The notes under the pieces are model-generated. The model was not told the origin of the DNA, ran no database searches, and saw only the letters and a list, made by a program, of their open reading frames with translations. From Caproiciproducens sp. NJN-50 (GTDB taxonomy: Bacteria; Bacillota; Clostridia; Oscillospirales; Acutalibacteraceae), in contig NZ_CP035283.1 in the NCBI RefSeq assembly GCF_004103755.1, positions 806,001-870,000 of the forward strand: 64,000 nt of DNA, given 5' to 3'. Below are positions 59,543 to 64,000 of the stretch, piece after piece. How positions within the stretch are numbered: the stretch's first letter is position 1; the number at the start of each line of letters is the position of its first letter. The translations under genes were made by a program, and so were the position numbers.

Positions 59543-59621
59543 CAGAATGCTTTAAGAGCTATGAGTAAAAAGCAGAATGCGACGGGGGCAGGGTATGTCC
59601 TCATTCGCAGGATGCTTTTTT
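59543..59621 (+). promoter_or_regulatory. TRAP operon leader: shared motif and terminator
   Basis: CAGAATGC (59543-59550), TTTAAGAG (59551-59558), then AGCAG-AATG-CGAC (59571-59583). The terminator pairs AGCA and TGCGA with TCGCA and TGCT and ends in eight T residues at 59613-59620. It matches the HAD leader in element order, indicating a common antiterminator. Confidence 0.75.
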
Positions 59622-59711
59622 TTAATGCTCATAAGGGCTTTTTGCGGTGTCAGCTTCTTGAACCGTGCAGGTTATAAGCGCAACAAGATTTAGGAAAGGA
59701 ATGATTTCGTT

Positions 59712-60815
59712 ATGAAAAAAGCAAGAATCTCTTTTCGCAGCCTGCTGAAAACGGCTGTGAGCGGTGTTCTGGGCATGGCGCTGATTCTGGGTACAATGAG
59801 CGGATGCGGCGGATCTTCGACCAGCACAGGAGGCGGAGCCGCCTCGGCCGGCAGTTCCGCGGCGGCCGGCAAGTCGGATGATGATAATTTTCACATTACG
59901 ATCAAGCTGAGCCATGTGTTCCAGCCGCAGGAGCAGGTTTATAAAACCATGGAGGCGATCGGAAAAAGCGTAACGGAAAAAACGCAGGGGCACATAACAA
60001 TCCAGGTTTTCGGCCAGGGACAGCTTTCCGTTTATAACGACAGCATGGAGCAGGTGAAGCGCGGGGCGAACTGGATCGCCGTCGAAGAGCCCTCCTACCT
60101 GGGCGATTATGTTCCCGATTTCGCCGCGCTGGTCGGCCCGATGCTTTATCAGAACAACGACGAGTGGGAGAAAATGCAGGACACGGACCTCTACAAGGAG
60201 ATGCAGAAAAAGGCCGAGGATCTTGGATTCCATTTCCTTTCGATGAATTATGAATTCGGATTCCGCAGCCTCTGCACAAACAAGGACGTCAAGACTCCGG
60301 ACGATTTAAAGGGCATGAAACTGCGCAGCACGGAGAGCCCACTGTTTGTCAAGACGATCGAGGCCATGGGTGCCGCCGCCACTCCGATGGCGTTTACCGA
60401 GTGCATATCGGCGATTCAGACCGGCACGGTCAACGGATTTGAAGGTTCCGAATCCACCCTGCTTGGCACCGGCGCTTACGAGGTCGTCAAGAAAGTCGCT
60501 TTGACCCGCCATTTTATCGCGACCCGCGGCGCGTTTATCAATACCAAGGTTTACGACAGCATTCCTGAAAAATACCGCAAGATTCTTGACGAAGAGTTTG
60601 CTCAGGGCGCCAAGGACTGCCGCGCCGCGTCGGAGAAGGACGAGGCGGGGACCGTCGAAAAGCTGAAGAGCCTTGGCGTCACATTCAACGATGTCGATAT
60701 GGACGCCTTCACAAAATCCTGCGACAAGGTTTATGACTGGCTGGTTTCCGACAAGAAATGTTCGCCGGACATCCATGAAAGGCTGCTGGCCGAACTCAAG
60801 AAAATGCGCGGCTGA
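59712..60815 (+). CDS. TRAP transporter substrate-binding protein (DctP family)
   Basis: A 367-residue lipoprotein. A signal sequence ends in MSGC with the acylated cysteine near residue 32, followed by a Ser/Gly/Ala-rich linker. The DctP domain includes IKLSHVFQPQEQVYKTMEAIGKSV, GQLSVYNDSMEQVKRG, the substrate-contacting arginine segment DLKGMKLRSTESP, and MAFTECISAIQTGTVNGFEG. It captures an organic anion for the QM membrane subunits downstream. The anion is unknown. Association with glpP-type leaders suggests a glycerol-derived phosphate or acid. Confidence 0.9.
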   Translation: MKKARISFRSLLKTAVSGVLGMALILGTMSGCGGSSTSTGGGAASAGSSAAAGKSDDDNFHITIKLSHVFQPQEQVYKTMEAIGKSVTEKTQGHITIQVFGQGQLSVYNDSMEQVKRGANWIAVEEPSYLGDYVPDFAALVGPMLYQNNDEWEKMQDTDLYKEMQKKAEDLGFHFLSMNYEFGFRSLCTNKDVKTPDDLKGMKLRSTESPLFVKTIEAMGAAATPMAFTECISAIQTGTVNGFEGSESTLLGTGAYEVVKKVALTRHFIATRGAFINTKVYDSIPEKYRKILDEEFAQGAKDCRAASEKDEAGTVEKLKSLGVTFNDVDMDAFTKSCDKVYDWLVSDKKCSPDIHERLLAELKKMRG

Positions 60816-60870
60816 TTTTCATGAAAAGTTCCGTACGCAACCCGATACATAACAACTGAGAAGGAAACTT

Positions 60871-61368
60871 ATGAAAGCTAAACTGAAACTGTTTTTGTAC
60901 AATCTGGACTCCATTATCACCGGCGCGGCGATGATCGGAATGACGCTGGTTGTTTTGCTCAACGTGTTCTGCCGCTATTTTGCAAACAAACCGCTGGTTT
61001 GGGGCGAAGAAGTTGCGACGACGCTCTTTGTCTGGAGCATTTTTGCGGGCGGCGAGGTCTGTTTTCGCCAGGGAACGCACCTGGGCGTGGACTTTCTGGT
61101 GAGGCTTCTGCCGGATCGGATTCGCTCCGCTTTCGCCTGCGTGATCAACGCCGTCGTCATTCTGATCATCGGGACTCTTGCCGTGGTTAGTCTGACCTAT
61201 ATGTGGAATTCCCGCATGAATCTTTCCAAGGTCATGCAGGTAACCGTCCTGTGGAACACCGTGCCGGTAGCCGTCAGCTTTGTGGTTTCGCTGGTGTGGG
61301 CCATCCTGTTTTTTATCCGGGATTTAAGAACGATGACATCTTTTGGAAAGGAGGCTGAGCAGCTGTGA
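60871..61368 (+). CDS. TRAP transporter small permease (DctQ family)
   Basis: A 165-residue protein with four hydrophobic segments. It shows MTLVVLLNVFCRYFANKPLVWGEEVATTLFVWSIFAGGEVCFRQGTHLGVD, the standard DctQ core in which W-x-EE and the GxxxHxxxD stretch are conserved. It pairs with the large DctM subunit to form the membrane part. AGAAGGAAAC precedes the ATG. Its end overlaps the dctM start by 4 bp. Confidence 0.9.
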   Translation: MKAKLKLFLYNLDSIITGAAMIGMTLVVLLNVFCRYFANKPLVWGEEVATTLFVWSIFAGGEVCFRQGTHLGVDFLVRLLPDRIRSAFACVINAVVILIIGTLAVVSLTYMWNSRMNLSKVMQVTVLWNTVPVAVSFVVSLVWAILFFIRDLRTMTSFGKEAEQL

Positions 61369-62672
61369 GTTCTTTGGCATTCCTGCCGATTTTGCTGGTG
61401 TTTGTCCTGTATTTTGCCGGCATCCCGATTGTGTACGCCCTGCTCGGCTCCACTTTTTTCTACTTCGCGTTTATCGATACGACATCCCCGATGGATCTGA
61501 TCCTGCAGAAGGTGCTGACAAGCTCGCAGTCTTTTAACCTGCTGGCGATTCCGTTCTTCGTCATGGCCGGGTCGATCATGAACTATTCGGGCATCAGCGA
61601 GAAGATGATGGATTTCGCGGAGGTGCTGACCGGGCATATGCGCGGAGGGCTCGCGCAGGTCAACGTTCTGCTGAGCATGCTGATGGGCGGCTGCTCCGGC
61701 TCCGCGAACGCGGACGCCGCGATGGAAGCAAAGATGCTTGAGCCGCAGATGGAGGAACGCGGGTATTCCAAGGCGTTTTCGACTGCAATCACCGCCGCCT
61801 CGTCCGCTGCAACGCCGGTGATCCCGCCCGGAGTCAACCTGATCGTCTACGCCGTGCTTGCAAGCTGCTCGCTGGGCCGCATGTTTGCCGCCGGGTATAT
61901 TCCGGGGATCCTGATGGGCCTGTCCCTGATGGTGGCGGTGGCTTATATCTCCAAAAAGCGCAATTATCAGCCGAGCCGTGGAAAGCGCGCGACTTTGGGG
62001 GAAATCGGCCGCCAGGCGCTGGTTTCCTTCTGGGGACTGTTTTTTCCGTTCGGCATCATCCTCGGCATGCGGGCCGGCATGTTCACGCCGTCCGAAGGCG
62101 GCGCGATCGCGGTTCTGTACGCCGTGATCATCGGCAAATTCGTGTACAAGAAACTCAACTTCAGAAGGGACTTCATCCCCATCATGAAGGAATCGATCGC
62201 GGGCAGCGCGGCGGTCGTCATGATCATGGTATCAGCCAGCGTGTTCGGCTATTACCTGACCTGGGTGGGCATTCCCCAGATGGTGGCCGTCGGGATGACC
62301 ACGCTGACCCAGAACAAGTACGTCATGCTGCTGCTGTGCAATCTGATCCTGCTGATCATGGGCATGTTCCTCGAAGGCGGAGCCGCGCTGATGATCATCG
62401 CGCCCCTGCTGGTGCCCGTGGTCACGGCGATGGGGGTCGACCCGGTCCATTTCGGCATGATCTGCATCGTGAACATCATGCTCGGGGGCCTGACGCCTCC
62501 GTTTGGTTCCATGATGTTCACCACCTGCGGCATTACGGGATGCAAGATCAGCGATTTCGTGCGCGAGTGCTGGATCTTCATGTTTGCGCTGCTTGTTGTG
62601 CTGATCATTATCACCTTTGTCCCATTCCTGAGCCTGGTCCTGCCAAACCTGATTTACGGCGTGCAGGGCTGA
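61365..62672 (+). CDS. TRAP transporter large permease (DctM family)
   Basis: A 435-residue membrane protein with about twelve segments. The blocks PFFVMAGSIMNYSGIS, GHMRGGLAQVNVLLSMLMGGCSGSANADAAMEAKML, AASSAATPVIPPGVNLIVYA and GAALMIIAPLLVPVV are typical DctM regions that bind Na+ and form the elevator domain. GTG start at 61365. It completes a three-part TRAP transporter inside the skin element and is followed by a strong terminator. Confidence 0.93.
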   Translation: MSSLAFLPILLVFVLYFAGIPIVYALLGSTFFYFAFIDTTSPMDLILQKVLTSSQSFNLLAIPFFVMAGSIMNYSGISEKMMDFAEVLTGHMRGGLAQVNVLLSMLMGGCSGSANADAAMEAKMLEPQMEERGYSKAFSTAITAASSAATPVIPPGVNLIVYAVLASCSLGRMFAAGYIPGILMGLSLMVAVAYISKKRNYQPSRGKRATLGEIGRQALVSFWGLFFPFGIILGMRAGMFTPSEGGAIAVLYAVIIGKFVYKKLNFRRDFIPIMKESIAGSAAVVMIMVSASVFGYYLTWVGIPQMVAVGMTTLTQNKYVMLLLCNLILLIMGMFLEGGAALMIIAPLLVPVVTAMGVDPVHFGMICIVNIMLGGLTPPFGSMMFTTCGITGCKISDFVRECWIFMFALLVVLIIITFVPFLSLVLPNLIYGVQG

Positions 62673-62678
62673 AAATTT

Positions 62679-62694
62679 GCAACCGGCCGGTTGC
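62679..62694. other. 16-bp perfect palindrome after the TRAP operon
   Basis: GCAACCGGCCGGTTGC, 6 bases after the dctM stop. It could be part of the transcript end or a protein site; no family is recognised. Confidence 0.4.
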
Positions 62695-62701
62695 CTGTCT
62701 G

Positions 62702-62752
62702 CCTCCCTTGATTGTCTGCGCGGGCCGAACTCCTGCGGACGATCAAGGGAGG
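62702..62752 (+). terminator. Terminator of the TRAP operon
   Basis: CCTCCCTTGAT pairs with ATCAAGGGAGG (62702-62712 and 62742-62752), with inner GTC/GAC pairing. TTTCTGTT follows. Confidence 0.85.
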
Positions 62753-62873
62753 TTTCTGTTCCCTGATTTCGGTATCAAATGGACCCTGGAATCTGCAAAG
62801 AGCCTTTCCGTTACATAAAATATTTCGGAGAAGAATATAAATGCTCTGGAATTTATGCAATGGAGGGGAGCGG

Positions 62874-63056
62874 TTGAATATCCTTGTTTACTATCCGGCC
62901 GAAGGGGAAAAACAGAAGGAACTGCAAAGAAGGGTCGCCGCGGTCCACAGCAGCGCGATTGCGAAGTACATAGAGCGGATTCACTGTCCGGTGGAACAAA
63001 AGAAAGAGATCGCAACTCGGATTCTTCGGGAACGGCAAAAAGAGGGGACGGCGTAG
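62874..63056 (+). CDS. Small basic protein at the skin end, candidate excision factor
   Basis: A 60-residue protein starting at TTG 62874, seven bases after GGAGG. It begins NILVYYPAEGEKQKELQRR and continues VAAVHSSAIAKYIERIHCPV and EQKKEIATRILRERQKEG, so it is mostly helical and rich in Lys/Arg/Glu. I do not recognise a named domain. It lies 51 bp from the attachment core, converging on the sigK N-half. Small DNA-binding-like proteins near the ends of large-serine-recombinase elements often are recombination directionality factors, which makes this the best candidate here. That role is inference. Confidence 0.7.
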   Translation: MNILVYYPAEGEKQKELQRRVAAVHSSAIAKYIERIHCPVEQKKEIATRILRERQKEGTA

Positions 63057-63076
63057 CAGCCGCCCCTCTTTTTGCC
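63034..63076. terminator. Bidirectional terminator at the skin end
   Basis: GGCAAAAAGAGGGG and CCCTCTTTTTGCC form a long stem with inner CGGC/GCCG pairing. It overlaps the stop of the small gene and serves both that gene and any transcript running from the sigK N-half into the element. Confidence 0.85.
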
Positions 63077-63095
63077 GCGTCACCGGTGTCCGAAA

Positions 63096-63121
63096 TGATA
63101 GAATAGCATTTTCAATACATC
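63096..63121. other. Skin attachment site, distal end
   Basis: The core CATTT is at 63107-63111. The element arm AGAATAG (63100-63106) stands on the left and sigK sequence on the right. It pairs with the site at 50712-50716. Confidence 0.85.
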
Positions 63122-63440
63122 TTGCCGCGTAGCTGGAAAGCCGGATTCCCTTGGAACTGTCAAAGGTATTCACCGCTTTAATCAGCCCGATGGTGCCAAT
63201 GGAAATCAGGTCGTCCTGTTCGCTGGAACTGGAGTAATACTTTTTGATGATGTGTGCGACCAGTCTGAGATTATGTTCGATCAGTGCTGCTTTTGCTTTC
63301 GGATCCCCGTTCTTCATTTTTTCCAGGCATTCCTTCTCCTCCTGCGCGGTTAACGGCCGGGGAAAAGACCCGGAGCCCGCGACGTGAAGCACGAAAAAGA
63401 GGAAGCCGGAAAGAGCCAGGCTCAAAAGTGCTTCGAACAA
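63108..63440 (-). CDS. sigK: Sigma-K, N-terminal part (gene interrupted by skin element)
   Basis: The first 111 residues of sigma-K. The start is TTG 63440 with a GGGGGCG site upstream, giving MFEALLSLALSGFLFF as in SigK pro-sequences. SFPRPLTAQEEKECLEKMKN follows, then region 2: IEHNLRLVAHIIKKYY, DDLISIGTIGLIKAVNTFD and LSSYAARCIEN. After N111 the genomic frame runs on into element sequence (AILSFRTPV) that is not sigma factor. The hydrophobic N-terminus implies a pro-sequence removed by a membrane protease. A possible sigma-E-like -10, CATATACT, lies about 32 bases upstream. Confidence 0.93.
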
Positions 63441-63575
63441 GATGTTCGCCCCCTTGGAATCATGTATCTTCAGTATATGCGGGACATCCCCGGCTTGTTG
63501 CAAGTCCGACGGGGTTTCCGCCGCCGGGAAAGGATTGGCCGCCCAGTGCCGCCCCGTATATTTTCATTTGCATGG

Positions 63576-63604
63576 TTGTAAGTTTCGCCGGAATCAGATA
63601 AAAT
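63576..63604 (+). promoter_or_regulatory. Promoter of the MATE transporter gene
   Basis: TTGTAA (63576-63581), a 17-base spacer and TAAAAT (63599-63604), 29 bases before the TTG start. It is divergent to sigK. Confidence 0.65.
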
Positions 63605-63633
63605 AAGAGAGAATTTAAAGGAGGGTAACCCAT

Positions 63634-64000
63634 TTGGAAGAAAATCGGCAAAATAAGATGGGCACCATGCCCATTTTTCGTTTGATTGTCACGATGTCTA
63701 TTCCGGCCGTCCTGTCCATGATGGTCCAGGCGCTGTACAATATCGTGGACAGCTATTTTGTTGCACAGATCAGTGAAAACGCGCTGACCTCCGTGTCGCT
63801 GGTGTTTCCGGTTCAGACCCTGCTGATTGCGGTGGCGGTCGGGACCGGGGTCGGCCTGAACTCGCTGATCGCACGCCGACTGGGAGAAAACCGCAGGGAA
63901 GAGGCCGACCAGGCGGCAACCCATGGGCTTCTTCTTGGGCTTGCAAACGGTTTGCTGTTTTTTGTTATCGGCCTGTTTTGTTCGGGCCCGTTTCTGAGAG
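63634..64000 (+). CDS. MATE-family efflux transporter (partial, N-terminal end)
   Basis: The first 122 residues of a MATE transporter, cut by the window end. The TTG start follows GGAGGG. MPIFRLIVTMSIPAVLSMMV and the continuation QALYNIVDSYFVAQISENAL match the first two membrane helices of the DinF/NorM group, and GTGVGLNSLIARRLGENR marks the third. It would export cationic drugs or toxins by Na+ or H+ exchange. Its expression is independent of sigK (divergent promoter). Confidence 0.88.
   Translation, partial: MEENRQNKMGTMPIFRLIVTMSIPAVLSMMVQALYNIVDSYFVAQISENALTSVSLVFPVQTLLIAVAVGTGVGLNSLIARRLGENRREEADQAATHGLLLGLANGLLFFVIGLFCSGPFLR

Larger units (their letters stand above)
50712..63111. mobile_element. 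Skin element: sigK-intervening, recombinase-bearing insertion with metabolic cargo
   Basis: A 12,395-bp segment that splits sigK, bounded by direct repeats CATTT (50712-50716 and 63107-63111). Excision at the repeats restores sigK in frame. The circle junction would read AGAATAGCA-TT-TGCTATTCT, an inverted repeat with a non-palindromic 2-bp centre, as large serine recombinases need. The recombinase gene abuts one end and is oriented like sigK. Known skin elements of Bacillus and Clostridioides are prophage-like. Here the rest is a phosphate transporter, glycerol-phosphate oxidation genes, glpP, a HAD phosphatase and a TRAP transporter. A 60-residue basic protein lies at the far end. Confidence 0.92.

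Noticed and set aside
62853..63503. Continuous 216-residue frame covering the sigK N-half
   Set aside because: Only the part from 63440 to 63108 is sigma factor. The rest is element sequence read by chance after the attachment site, and the part before the TTG has no start signal.

Overview
The window looks like the chromosome of a spore-forming, anaerobic clostridium-type Firmicute. The evidence is a gerA-type germinant receptor operon, a split sigma-K gene, GlpP antitermination, many TTG/GTG starts with strong GGAGG sites and TRAP/ABC sugar uptake. The moderate-to-high GC of most genes suits an Oscillospirales-like lineage better than classical Clostridium; that placement is inference.

Layout. 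(1) 1-13.4 kb, carbohydrate uptake: the end of one sugar ABC operon with an FGGY kinase (+) converges on a second operon (-) made of ABC ATPase, permease, binding lipoprotein, GolD/DthD-like dehydrogenase, DhaK, DhaL and an RpiB-like isomerase. A YesM/YesN-type two-component system lies divergent to it. The enzymes fit oxidation, phosphorylation and isomerisation of a short polyol such as a tetritol. (2) 13.8-15.5 kb: radical SAM protein with a TetR regulator and a palindromic operator. (3) About 15.7-34.3 kb: an AT-richer mosaic island beside two tRNA-Ser genes, bounded on both sides by copies of a CCGTTTGTCGAGTG motif. It holds a P-type ATPase under a NiCo riboswitch, arsR with a truncated permease, a broken prophage module (methyltransferase, SAM synthetase, small terminase, HNH, helicase, VRR-NUC) pierced by a yetF-like gene, a decapitated AAA ATPase, a ger operon with a small fourth gene, and capsid and homing-nuclease relics. 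(4) 34.7-50.3 kb: ordinary chromosome, including a GGDEF/EAL protein, peptidases, a DtxR-like regulator, Pol IV, a MetE-like protein and a CBS-containing pyrophosphatase.

(5) 50.36-63.44 kb is the most striking part. The sigma-K gene is cut in two. Its C-terminal half (50359-50712) and N-terminal half (63108-63440) lie on the same strand, separated by 12,395 bp that carry a large serine recombinase at one end. Joining the halves at a shared 5-bp sequence restores a continuous sigma-K frame of 228 residues. Joining the element ends makes a 20-bp inverted repeat with a 2-bp centre. This is a skin (sigK-intervening) element, presumably excised in the mother cell during sporulation. No phage structural genes are visible inside it. 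It carries a PiT phosphate permease with its DUF47 partner, a glycerol-3-phosphate-oxidase-like three-gene set, the antiterminator gene glpP, a HAD phosphatase and a complete TRAP transporter. Several cargo units have a terminator in the leader, and three leaders share sequence around it, so the element seems to carry a self-contained antitermination regulon. A 60-residue basic protein at the far end is a candidate excision factor.

(6) The window ends inside a MATE-family transporter gene.
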